Shown: one piece after another, positions 55,161-64,000 of the stretch
How positions within the stretch are numbered: position 1 is the stretch's first letter
How the letters are laid out: each line of letters opens with the position of its first letter
Assembly (NCBI GenBank): GCA_001599815.1
Contig: BCIA01000006.1
Coordinates: 1,118,961 to 1,182,960, forward strand
DNA length: 64,000 nt
Reading direction: 5' to 3'
From: Furcasterigmium furcatum
Lineage: Eukaryota; Ascomycota; Sordariomycetes; Glomerellales; Plectosphaerellaceae
Notes under the pieces: model-generated
Seen by the model: only the letters and a program-made list of their open reading frames with translations
Told to the model about the DNA's origin: nothing
Databases searched by the model: none
Position numbers and translations under genes: made by a program

Positions 55161-56995
55161 CTACTGCTTAGTGGCAATAGGAGAGGCCACTGCTTCATAC
55201 GCCTTATCCTTCTCCTTGTCCACCTCCTTCTCCATATCATCCTTCTCGCCGTCCTCGACGGCCTCCTCTGGCGTTACCAACATGGCGCCAACCAGAGTAT
55301 CTTGGGCGGGGAAAATGTAGCTGGAGCCAGCGTACACGCACAGAGATGTCGCAAATCCGTAATACCAGTTGAAGTTGGAGATGTAGGCAGCACTGCCAAT
55401 GGGTACAGCGGGATTGACAGCCTGGATGAGACCTGGAAGGGCCGGCGTGACAGCAGCGATCAAGGCTGCAGCGGCTCGCCAGTTGATGCCGTGCCAGTAG
55501 GTATACCGACCGTGGGGATCGTACAAAGCCGGGATATCCAAGGCCTGGCGCTTTACGATGTAAAAGTCCGAGACCAAGATACCCTATAGTCACGGTAAGC
55601 TTCCTTGTACAGAACTAATGAGGATAGGGTGAATCCCTAGAGAGACGTACCATGATGGGAGCCAAGACGATACCCAAGGAATTCATGAAGCAAAGCAGCG
55701 AGGCGGCAGAGTGCAAGATCTTCCACGGCACCATGACCCAGCCGCCGATAATCGTGATGATGATTGCTCCTCTCCTGATGTTGATCCATCTCGGCCACAG
55801 GCTGACCATGTCATTGGAACCGCTGATCACCGTGGCTGAGATGTTCACACAGATCTGAGCGAGGCACCAACTCACACCGGCAAAGAATGCTGCCGCTCTT
55901 CCCCCTGGGCCCTCCCAAGTGTCAATGATGGCGATGGGGTCCCAGAGATACTCGCCGTAGATGACGCCCGATGTGGAGGTTGACACAATGCCGATGATGG
56001 CGATGTAGCTACAGACCAGAGGGAACCAGATGCCTTGGGTCAACGAAGATTTAGGAGCAGCGATATATCGGGTAAAATCCGCAATGTTGACACCGACGGT
56101 GGACCTGAAGCACGGCTCGTCAGCCACAGTAGCAACACATATCAGATTGCAGACCAAACTCACCAGCTTGCCGTGCAGCTGTTGAGCGCCCACATAGTGA
56201 GCCACGCCTTCTGGGAGCCGGAGACAGTCGCTTCCTGCTGCCAGATGTCGCCGGCGCCATTGGCCCTCCGACAGATCCAGATGATCATCCCGACAACAGT
56301 GGCCGTCATCATGACCACCTTGGACAGGAACAGCCACTTCAGCTTGTGCGGCGGGATCATCAGGAGGGGGAACTGAATGCACCAGACCACAAGGTAAGAG
56401 ACCATCTGCTGCGTGGTGATTCCCACCGACGCGGGAATCGAGTTGGGCAGATTGCGATACGCCGGGAAGATGGACCGGATGATCTGGGTCATGGGCGAAA
56501 CAGCCAGGAAGTTGGTGATGGCGTGCCAGAACAAGCACGTTATCAGGCGGGCGACGACGGGGAACTTGGCGAAATGGAATCCGAATGAAGAGCGGGCCAA
56601 GACGGGGAAGGGAACGTGAGTCTTTGACCCAGCGTACCCATTGAGTGTTATGGGAATGGCCATGACGGAGGAGCCGACAATGACACTCATGACCGCTTCG
56701 CGCCTGGAGAGAGCGTGTAAGTAAGACACGCTCCGCGGTTTCCCTGGTGGACATACCATGTCAACCCGACAGCCAGTATCGTGCTTCCCGTCTGCCAACT
56801 CTGAATGCTGATCACGTCACTGATCCAGTAGCCTAGGATGGTCCAGCTCGTCCAGGTCCGACGCTCCATCGGCGTGACGTCCAAGTCGATGTTTGTCCAT
56901 GTTCCGGCGGGCGCCCAACTGGACTCTTGTTTCGGCAGCGCCCATGCGGCGATGAAGGCCGAGGCCTTGAGTCTGGTAGACTCGAGACCACTCAT
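55161..56995 (-). CDS. NCS1 family nucleobase/allantoin permease
   Basis: Four exons: 56757-56995, 56164-56703, 55651-56104, 55161-55583; 551 residues, all junctions in frame. Hallmarks are MERRTWTSWTILGYWISD (helix 1), LNGYAGSKTHVPFPVLARSSFG (helix 3), NIADFTRYIAAPKS (helix 6-7 loop), NDMVSLWPRWINIRRG and SDFYIVKRQ, all typical of fungal NCS1 transporters for uracil, allantoin, uridine or cytosine-purines. Twelve membrane segments are expected, and the C-tail is Lys/Glu-rich. It imports a nucleobase or related compound with H+ or Na+. The divergent promoter is rich in paired GATA sites, consistent with nitrogen-source control. Substrate is not decided; the Fur-type subgroup is closest by motif. 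Confidence 0.92.
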
Positions 56996-57594
56996 TCTCA
57001 GGTATGGAGAAATTGAATGATGAGGAAAATGATGACCGGGATACCTCAGGAATGCGACATTGCATCGTGACGGCCGTGGTCTATAAGTTGTCCCATCGTT
57101 TGTTATCATGTCGGCCGTCGGCACCATTATCACCGCTTCGTTCAACCCCCTCGGGTATGGCTGGTTCTTGGCAGATAAGGATATCAAGCTCGATTTTGGA
57201 CTTTTGAGCTGTGCGATACGCGTTAAGATTCCTGGCCCCTTGCCTCGGCGATCTTTCGGGTTCTACCAAGAAGCATCAGCATGAACCAATCGCGACGTGA
57301 AGATAAGGGTATCCCGATGAGAGCACAGGATGCCGGCGGCCAAGCTGCTAAGCGGCGTTGACCAAAACAGTTGAAAGGGACTTTTGCCGGTGATAAGGGT
57401 ATCGGGGGATAAGAGACCCCCGATCATGGCACCCCCATGGGGAGGGGGTGGCACGGGTGCGTGGGACTTCGACGGCTAACCGGCTGGGCCACGTGTGATC
57501 ACATTTGCTTGTATATTAAGGGAAGGAAAGTTAACTCGGGCTGTCTAGCACGTATCTCGAGCAGCAGCGTCTAACATCTCACAGCGCCACCAAG
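56996..57594. promoter_or_regulatory. divergent promoter with paired GATA sites
   Basis: 599 bp between NCS1 permease and 2OG oxygenase. GATAAGGATATC at 57174-57185 and GATAAGGGTATC at 57302-57313 and 57392-57403 each join a GATA site to an inverted one; another GATAAG lies at 57408. AreA/NIT2-type GATA factors bind such sites in nitrogen-regulated fungal promoters. Confidence 0.65.
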
Positions 57595-58785
57595 ATGGGT
57601 CACAGCACCCAAGATGAAGTCGGCGAATCTGCCGCGCCCATCGCCATCCCTGTCATCGACATTTCCGAGTACCTGGCTGGCGGGTCGGAAGCCTCGGCAG
57701 CAACGATTGCCACGTTGCTCTCCACAGCTGCTGAGGCCCCTGGCTTCTTCCAGATCATCGGCCACAATGTGAGCCCAGACCTGACTTCGAGGCTACTTGA
57801 CAGACTGAGCGCCTTCTTCGCTCTGCCCCGCGATGTCAAGAACTCAATTCATCGAAGCCAGTCCAGTGCCCTTCGCGGGTGGGAGGGTGTTGGCGAGCAG
57901 AAGCTGGAAGGGGGCTTTTCCGACATGAAGGAGGGCTTCATGATCGGCCCCGAGAGACCTGCCGACGGAGCAAGGTTCCTTCAGGGGCCCAATCAGTGGC
58001 CCGCGGGAGAAGGAGTGGAGGGCCTGGACGAGACCATGATGGAGTACTTTGGGGAGATGTTGCGCGTGAGCAAGGCCCTGTTCCGCCTCATGGCCCTTGG
58101 CCTCGGGCTTGAAGAAACCTACTTTGACGACTTCGTCTCAAGCCAAAACTGTAAGTCACAATTGGCATGAACTTGCAGATCCCTTTTTGGCGAGCTTTTC
58201 TGCTTACATGGAAGTAGCAATCTCCATGTGCCGAGCACACAGATACCCGCCAACGACCAAGGAGATGGCCCTGCAAACGAGAGGCATCGGGGCACACACA
58301 GACTTTGGAGCCCTCACTCTCCTGCTCCAGGATCTAGGTGGGTAGCATAAAGCTACGACTCCGTGGTTTCCCGTGTCTAATTTTCGACGCAGTTGGTGGG
58401 CTGGAGGTCTACCACAGGCCGAGCGACACCTGGCATCCTGTCGCACCGGTTCCAGGGGCTCTGGTGGTCAACATTGGTGACATGCTGGGTACGTACCAAA
58501 CAGCCTCTCCGCCAAAGCCTGATGATGGGCTTGGTCTGTTAGGCGTGGACTTGCTAACGATCCCGGCCAGAGAGATGGACGAACAACCGTTATTCTTCGA
58601 CCCTCCACAGGGTAATCTCCCCTGTGAGCGACAAGTACAGGTACAGCGTTGCCTTCTTCAACGAGGGTCTCCTTGACCAGATGATAGAATGCATCCCGAC
58701 ATGCAAGTCCCCGGGTGAGGAACCGCTTCATGAGCCCGTGCTAGCTGAAGAGCACCTCAGGAGGCGTTATGGGGGTAGCTATTGA
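57595..58785 (+). CDS. 2-oxoglutarate/Fe(II) dioxygenase, isopenicillin N synthase-like
   Basis: Four exons: 57595-58150, 58218-58337, 58393-58488, 58571-58785; 328 residues, all in frame. The intron 1 acceptor at 58217 is chosen over an earlier AG because that would leave a 28-nt intron, and it restores the expected CRAHRYPP block. DIOX_N is about 18-130 (IPVIDISEYL). The double-stranded beta-helix holds H212 and D214 in GAHTDFGALTLLLQD and H270 in TLHRVISP, the iron triad; R281 and S283 in YRYSVAFF bind 2-oxoglutarate. The enzyme would hydroxylate or desaturate a small molecule. It shares a GATA-rich promoter with an NCS1 nucleobase permease, so a thymine-7-hydroxylase-like role is one possibility. 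Confidence 0.9.
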
Positions 58786-58852
58786 TATGGGATCACTCTT
58801 TTAGGAGGGCTATAACAGATCATACAACTACTTGCTTTTGCCCAGAGTGTGT

Positions 58853-59908
58853 CTAATCGAGCCTCGACTCGATGAAAGCAAACAAGCTTTCCATTCCCGC
58901 CTTCGCACTCGGCACCTGCTCCGGAGGGAACGCGATGAATCCGTGTGTCGCCCCAGGGAAAATCTTCACTACAGCAGAGGCACCCGCCATCTGCCACTTC
59001 GCAGACATGAAGATGGTGTCGTCAAGCAGAAAGTCCTTTGTACCGACTATGAATAGTGCTGGCGGCAGCCGGCTGCTTTTCCCATCTTCCATTCTATACT
59101 CCTCCAGGTCCGCATATAATGGTGAAATGCGAGGATTTTTCCAGGCGTCACCGATCACGTTGGGTTGGTAGAGGTTGACGAGCTCGAGCTCTTTGGCCCC
59201 GTCGTCATCTCCGTTCCTTGACGCCAATCGATGGTGAATCTGAGAGGGGGTAGAGCCGAGATCGTAGCATCCAAACAGTAGAATCAGTCCTCCGGCCAGT
59301 TTGAATTCCCGAATATCTGCCTCCTCGTGCGACAGAAGGTGAAGAGCAGTGACCATGCTCAGGTGCCCTCCAGCGCTCTCGCCGCCAATGAAGGCGAGTT
59401 CGGCACCGAAGCGCTCCCCTGCGTTGCGAATGAGCCATTCCGCCGCGTCGAAGCAATCCTCCTCTCCGGCCGGCCCCGGGTGTTCGGGGGCCAGCCGGTA
59501 TCCCACGCTGACTATGACCAGCTCGGCCCTGTCGGCAATGTTCTGCAGCCATGGGTCCTGGTCGCCAGGACCTCCCATCGACCAGCCTCCGCCATGTATG
59601 TGCATGAAAACACCCTTTGACGGCCGTCCATTCCGTGGTTTCAGTAGTCGACAAGTGATGTCGCGTCCCGATTCGCGGGACGGGATCGTGGTGTTGGTGG
59701 CGCAGTCGAGGCGAACGGGCTGGACGGGGAACTCGCCATTCTCCCACATTTCTCGGTACTTGCTGATGCCGACCTCGTGCCACTTGGGGATGTTGGCCAT
59801 GGCCGCTTTTATGGCATTGTCGAAATCAGGGCTTGTGGGAGGAATGGCTGCGGGGGCGAAAAGACCGCTGGGGACGATGAAGTCCGACTCAATCGGAGAT
59901 GGAGGCAT
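58853..59908 (-). CDS. alpha/beta hydrolase fold-3 (HSL-type) esterase
   Basis: Single exon. I use the ATG at 59908 (the frame is open 25 codons further upstream only from a TTG); 351 residues. HGGG (105-108) forms the oxyanion hole, GESAG has the nucleophile S178, D292 lies in GTKDFLLDD, and H322 in GATHGF completes the triad. YRLAPEHPGPAGEEDCFDA, quoted from about 137-155, is typical of the hormone-sensitive-lipase family. The N-terminal cap has WHEVGISKYREM. No signal peptide is visible, so it is likely intracellular. It would hydrolyse a small ester or lactone; substrate unknown. It is convergent with the dioxygenase gene. Confidence 0.9.
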   Translation of the reverse strand: MPPSPIESDFIVPSGLFAPAAIPPTSPDFDNAIKAAMANIPKWHEVGISKYREMWENGEFPVQPVRLDCATNTTIPSRESGRDITCRLLKPRNGRPSKGVFMHIHGGGWSMGGPGDQDPWLQNIADRAELVIVSVGYRLAPEHPGPAGEEDCFDAAEWLIRNAGERFGAELAFIGGESAGGHLSMVTALHLLSHEEADIREFKLAGGLILLFGCYDLGSTPSQIHHRLASRNGDDDGAKELELVNLYQPNVIGDAWKNPRISPLYADLEEYRMEDGKSSRLPPALFIVGTKDFLLDDTIFMSAKWQMAGASAVVKIFPGATHGFIAFPPEQVPSAKAGMESLFAFIESRLD

Positions 59909-61155
59909 AACGGCTTGGGATGTAAGGTGAGGGAGGCTTTTCAGGAGGCGACATGAGCTGTGGAAGTTTGATGCTTGAAGCAAAATTGATTTGGATCTTC
60001 ATTAATGACGTCCATTGTTCAAACGTACACTGCTACTTGATCCGGAGGCCTCGGCCACCACTCGAGAGCTTGTCGGGGCCTCGGCCTCCGTCCCACACTT
60101 CTTCAGAAAAGCGGTACCTGTTGGCAAAAGGTTCGATGCAGCCAACCACTCGTACCTCGTGCATGAAACTCCGAAGATATCAATAGTCGCTTTCAAAAAC
60201 TCCAGTCAGGAACAGGCTTTAGCAGAAGTTGCTCTCAGTCTTTCGGGGAAAGCTAAGCCTCATGACAGGGAAGACGATTTCCCTTGATGTCCTGTGCGTT
60301 GGGCTCGTCCGTCCCGGCGGTCCGCTCCCGAGCGTATTTCCCTCCTACAAAATGGAAGGCATCTATGAATCAGTAGCCAATCTCAGACTTGGAAAAGAAC
60401 ATGGGCCTAGCCATTTTGCCAGTAATTTGTGCAAAGAAATGACTTTGCCCATCATGAAGGCTAGGAGGACTATTGTTGCCAGTCCGGAAGGGCCGGATGG
60501 TGTCGGCGCCATTTTATGCGGGAACTGGACTAGACACGGGGACAACCGAGCAACATCTCAAGGGGAAGGGATAAATGGGCCGTGCTACGCTATTAAGGAT
60601 CGCTTTGTCATTGCAGCCGCGCGCGAATTAGGCAATCAACATGCCATAGGCTTAAGTCTAGCTCTGGCAGGTCTAGCTCTGGCTGGGTACAGGATGGAGG
60701 CGTCCAGTATCATCTTTCTGACGACTGCGAGGACTCCGAGCCGCGCGCATGTACAAAGCATCGCGACTTCGAGCTCAACACTTTACATCTGAGGTTATTC
60801 GCCAATCCATATTACGCCAGTGGCCGGCCCAGGGACCCTGGTAGAGTGTCAACGACAGCTGATGACGACTTCAAACCGCGCGCGTATTATAGCATCATGA
60901 GCTCGTGCGTAACACCGTCTTGGTAAGGTACAACGATTGCAAGAAGTAACTGCTGGTGAATAATCTGGGGGCTGATCAATGATCATTTTGCGATATGGGG
61001 TTGTGGTGGTTTCAAGGTGCAAGCTGTCCACCTGGATGCGCGATCAATCATCATCAATACAAATATGCCACTCTTCGTTGTCGCCAGTTAATTCCAAACA
61101 ACCACAGCTCTCCTAGCTCTTTCAATTCCCAACCAAAACTACCAGAATAATCATC
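59909..61155. other. intergenic with short direct repeat
   Basis: 1.25 kb between head-to-head starts. A 13-bp unit GTCTAGCTCTGGC is repeated at 60656 and 60671. A 187-codon plus-strand frame at 60229-60792 has no recognisable features and lacks an ATG at its start, so it is not called. Confidence 0.4.
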
Positions 61156-61847
61156 ATGTCTCCCGCGATCACCGCTGACCAGTGGCTTGAGGCGGCGAAA
61201 CACCGCCGCTCCGTCTATGGCCTCAAAGACACATCCCATGTGTCGGACGCCCGAATTGAAAAGATCATCACCGAAGTCCTCTCCTTTTCTCCCTCGTCTT
61301 ATAACACCCAGCCGGGTCGCATAACCCTCGTCCTCGGCCAGAAGCACAAGGACCTTTGGGACATCGTGATCGAAAACGCCGAGCCCATCCTCAAGGGGGC
61401 TGGTCCCGGTGTCTGGGAGGCCATGGGCCCGCGCTTCCATGCTTTCAAAAACGGCTATGGTTCGGTATGCCGCATGCATCCCATGCTCTCTCACTCTGCG
61501 GTAAACGCTAACAGATAGTATAGGTCTTGTTCTGGGACAGCGGTGAGGCCATCAAGGCAGCACAGGAGACCCATAAGGCGGCTGCCCACATGTTTAACCA
61601 GTTCGCCGAGCACGCCAGCGGCATGGCGCAGATCCTCGTCTGGACAGCTCTCGAGCTTGAGGGATTCGGCGCCAACCTGCAGCACATGGCAGCCATCCCA
61701 CCCGTCGAGGCCGCTCTGAAGAAGTTTCTCCAGGTGCCGGATGACTACTCCCTCAAGGCCAATCTGAACTTTGGCGAGGAGGCTCAGGCGCACCCCGACG
61801 TTCCCGAGAAGCTGCCCTCGAGCGAGACTCTTGTTATTGTCAGATAG
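61156..61847 (+). CDS. nitroreductase-like FMN family protein
   Basis: Two exons, 61156-61464 and 61524-61847, with a 59-nt intron (GTATGC donor, GCTAAC branch, TATAG acceptor); 210 residues, usual for fungal nitroreductase-like proteins of the FRM2/HBN1 type. Residues about 13-45 (AKHRRSVYGLKDT...IEKIITEVL) form the RRS FMN-binding start, SPSSYNTQPGR (45-55) continues the site, and LELEGFGANLQHM is the conserved helix before the second FMN contact. Such proteins reduce nitroaromatics or quinones with NAD(P)H and, in yeast, affect fatty-acid/redox signalling. Cytosolic by appearance. It is divergent from the esterase gene across 1.2 kb. Confidence 0.88.
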
Positions 61848-62081
61848 ACAGACACTTTACTGGCACCGTTGTTAGAGTAAGATCAATGTTCTAGACAGCA
61901 ACCAAGCAGCCATAGCGTTCGTAACACGATGGGCGTAATACAGCGCAGATCTCCCGAAGGTTGGTAACGTGTTTGTACTGTACACTGGAAGTTCTACGTG
62001 GAAGACTGCCCGGAGTGATAAAAGCACAAGGGCAGAGAGTTGAGGCAATGCGGATCGCCTCACAGCCAAGTCGCTGGTCGC

Positions 62082-63775
62082 CTACTCGTCGATTTCCTCC
62101 CGATAACTTCCCATCTTCCTAGGGGGCACCTTGGCCGCGAAGAGACGGTCGATCTCGTCAAAGGTCTTGCCCTTCAGCTCCGGAACGTAGAACCAGGCAC
62201 CAACCATTCCGAACAGAGACAGGCCTCCGAAGATGAAACCGACCTTGCCCCTGAGGTCTCCCTGATCCGGGTTCACCATGTAGGGAATAGCGAAGCTCAT
62301 CACCAGGCCGCAAATAGCTTGGGTGGCCGTGGCGAGGGACATGGTCTTGGCCCTCATCACCGTGCTGGAGGCCTCGCCGAGGACGGCGAACGCCATGGCG
62401 CCGATGGTCATGAAGTAGACGAAGGCGTAGACCACCGTCGATCCTGCCTGGACCCAGCCGGCGCCCGCGGTGGGCACAACGTCCATGATGCCGATGAGCA
62501 GCAGGAGAGCCGCCAGGACACCCATGCCAGAGAGGAAGATGACACGACGTCCGAAGCGCTCAACAACGAACCAGCTGGCAATGTTACCGGCGACACCGCA
62601 GGCCGTGACGCCGACGCCGAGATCGAAGGAGCTGGAGATCGGGAGGCCGGCGAGCTGGAAGAAATAAGTCGAGTAACCGAGGACGAATATGATGCCGACA
62701 ACATGCTGGCAGAAGAAGACGCCGGTCGAGATGCCGGTGCGCAGCCTGTTGGTTCCCCTGAAGCAGTCGATGAAGCCAACCTCCGTGTCCTTGTTGAGGG
62801 ACTCCTCCTCGATGGTGGCCTCGATCCCGATGAGTCTCTTCTCGACATCGTAGTGCTTGCCGAAGAGCCTGCGGAGGGACTTGAGCGCATCCTCCTTCTT
62901 TCCCCTGCGAGCGAGATACCAGGGGCTCTCGGGGCTGAAGGGGAGGAAGACCGCGATGAACATGACGAAGAAGAGCTGGGTGGCGAAGGGGCCGCGATAG
63001 GCCCAGCGGTCGGACCGCTCGCCGAAGGCCTTGACGACACCGTTGGAGATGAGCTGGCCGAGGGCGATGCCGAGGTTCACGCCGGCCGAGGCGTAGCCGC
63101 GAAGAGCAACGGGGGCGAGCTCACTGCACATGAGGGGCGCGAGGGTGAGGTAGAAACCGAGGCCGAGGCCGAGGACGAGCTTGGAGATGAGGAAGGCGAC
63201 GCGGTGGTAGCTGGCGACCTCGCCCACGACGCCGGCGGCGCAGATGACGATTCCGAGAACCATGGACCATTTACGGCCGATGCGGTCGGCGAGCCACGAG
63301 GTCAGGAAGCCTCCAAAGAATTGGCCGACGGTGCTGATAACGTTGAAACCTGTCTGCCAGTCGGCGGGGAGGATTGCCTCGCCCTCCAAAACATAGCCGA
63401 AGTCGCGGCGGAAGGCATCGACGGCGATCATGGCGCCGTTGATTTGGGCATCTACGTAGAAACCGTCAGGGATATGGTCATCGTGGAAGAGGATGTTGCG
63501 AGAGTAGTACCGAAGCCCCTGAACGACGCGCTTGTTAGCAGGAGTCTTGGTATCAGGGGTAGCCACGTTCTGTGGGTAACTCACCATCCTACGGCAGCCA
63601 TGGCCCAGAAGAAGCACCACCAGACGATGGACTTGTGGTTCTTGAAGACATCGCGGAGGGTGAGATCGTGTTCCTGCTGGATGGCATTGGAGGCCACGCC
63701 CTCCTTGACGTTGCAGTGGGATACAGTCGGCTCGACTGCGCCGCCAATCACGTTGCCGTCGACCTTCTCGTCCAT
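62082..63775 (-). CDS. MFS sugar transporter, maltose/alpha-glucoside type, with 8-nt microexon
   Basis: Three exons: 63585-63775, 63511-63518 (8 nt) and 62082-63451; 522 residues. Intron A is 66 nt (GTGAGT donor, GCTAAC branch, GTTCAG acceptor) and intron B 59 nt (GTACTA donor, CTGAC branch, CGTAG acceptor). Only this arrangement yields GWGFDAQINGAMI, the conserved helix-1 block. Other motifs: WLADRIGRKWS, PESPWYLARRGKKEDAL, VERFGRRVIFL and PELKGKTFDEIDRLFA, the ending typical of the maltose/alpha-glucoside permease group. Plasma-membrane proton symporter; the substrate is inferred only from subgroup. The stop is at 62082, and downstream 234 bp to the nitroreductase contain nothing visible. 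Confidence 0.9.
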
Positions 63776-64000
63776 CTTGTCCAGAGTCGTGGCGAGAAAG
63801 ATTTTCCGAGAGATGGCTGCTCTCGAGATGTGGAAGAAGTCTGAGGGTTTGAGGAGAGTGGTGCCAAGTCGAGAGGACTGGCCATGTCGTCGGCTTTATA
63901 TCCTCGGCACCGTGATGCTTTGCCTCTCTCTGCGGTAACGTTCGGAAAGTCGTCTGAGATCGAACCCTGGACCGGACCCCAGGACCCGCCGGCTAGCTCT
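63776..64000. promoter_or_regulatory. start of the sugar transporter upstream region
   Basis: Truncated by the window edge. A TTTATA-like element at 63895-63900 may be the core promoter on the minus strand. Nothing else seen. Confidence 0.3.

Noticed and set aside
58151..58178. Earlier acceptor in the first dioxygenase intron
   Set aside because: It would give a 28-nt intron and add 13 residues absent from the family; the acceptor at 58217 gives a normal 67-nt intron.
60229..60792. 187-codon plus-strand ORF
   Set aside because: It begins without an ATG, has no recognisable domain or signal peptide, and contains a local 13-bp duplication; probably chance.
1..64000. CRISPR arrays, rRNA, tRNA genes
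   Set aside because: No regularly spaced identical repeats were seen, the genome is eukaryotic, and I could not identify a convincing tRNA by eye. A tRNAscan run would settle the last point.

Overview
The window is nuclear DNA of a filamentous ascomycete (Pezizomycotina), most likely a plant-associated Sordariomycete. The evidence is GC-rich coding sequence, many 50-90 nt introns with GTRAGT donors, CTRAC branch points and YAG acceptors, several Zn2Cys6 regulators, an NACHT-ankyrin NLR, an NmrA-like protein, a CBM1-GH6 cellobiohydrolase and small secreted cysteine proteins. Gene models were assembled by hand from reading frames and splice signals; nearly all multi-exon models close in frame, and each states its exon boundaries. 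The species cannot be named from this sequence.

Region 1 (1-8.4 kb) looks like a small amino-acid catabolic neighbourhood: a DUF1445/D-glutamate cyclase-like protein, a Dal5-type anion transporter, a Zn2Cys6 regulator, a serine racemase/threonine dehydratase-like PLP enzyme and, divergent from the latter, a RidA enamine deaminase. RidA proteins clear the reactive enamines that such PLP dehydratases release, and the shared promoter carries a perfect 11-bp inverted repeat. Region 2 (8.7-17.8 kb) is mostly housekeeping or unplaced: an arrestin-like protein, a disordered Gly/Asp-tailed protein, an acyl-CoA dehydrogenase, an NmrA-like protein, a small membrane/coiled-coil protein, a 16-bp minisatellite and an F-box protein. 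An apparently intact 1,840-bp pogo/Fot1-type DNA transposon (17,800-19,639) sits 17 bp after the F-box stop codon.

Region 3 (19.6-30.8 kb) is gene-poor at first, then carries the secreted GH6 cellulase, a small secreted protein, a disordered basic protein with an amphipathic C-terminus, a short-chain dehydrogenase and a bZIP-DUF3425 regulator. Region 4 (31.3-42.6 kb) has a sugar transporter, a second SDR divergent from a Zn2Cys6 regulator, and an NLR gene broken by one in-frame TAG just after Walker B.

Region 5 (43.9-54.2 kb) has a Cys-rich secreted protein with a propeptide, then a second catabolic-looking cluster: regulator, Dal5-type transporter, FAD amine (Amadori/sarcosine-type) oxidase, regulator. 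The transporter and oxidase share a divergent promoter with three ~65-bp tandem repeats combining GATA and CGG/CCG elements. Region 6 (55.2-63.8 kb) has an NCS1 nucleobase permease divergent from a 2-oxoglutarate oxygenase across a promoter with three GATA/TATC pairs, an HSL-type esterase, a nitroreductase-like protein, and an alpha-glucoside-type sugar transporter containing an 8-nt microexon.
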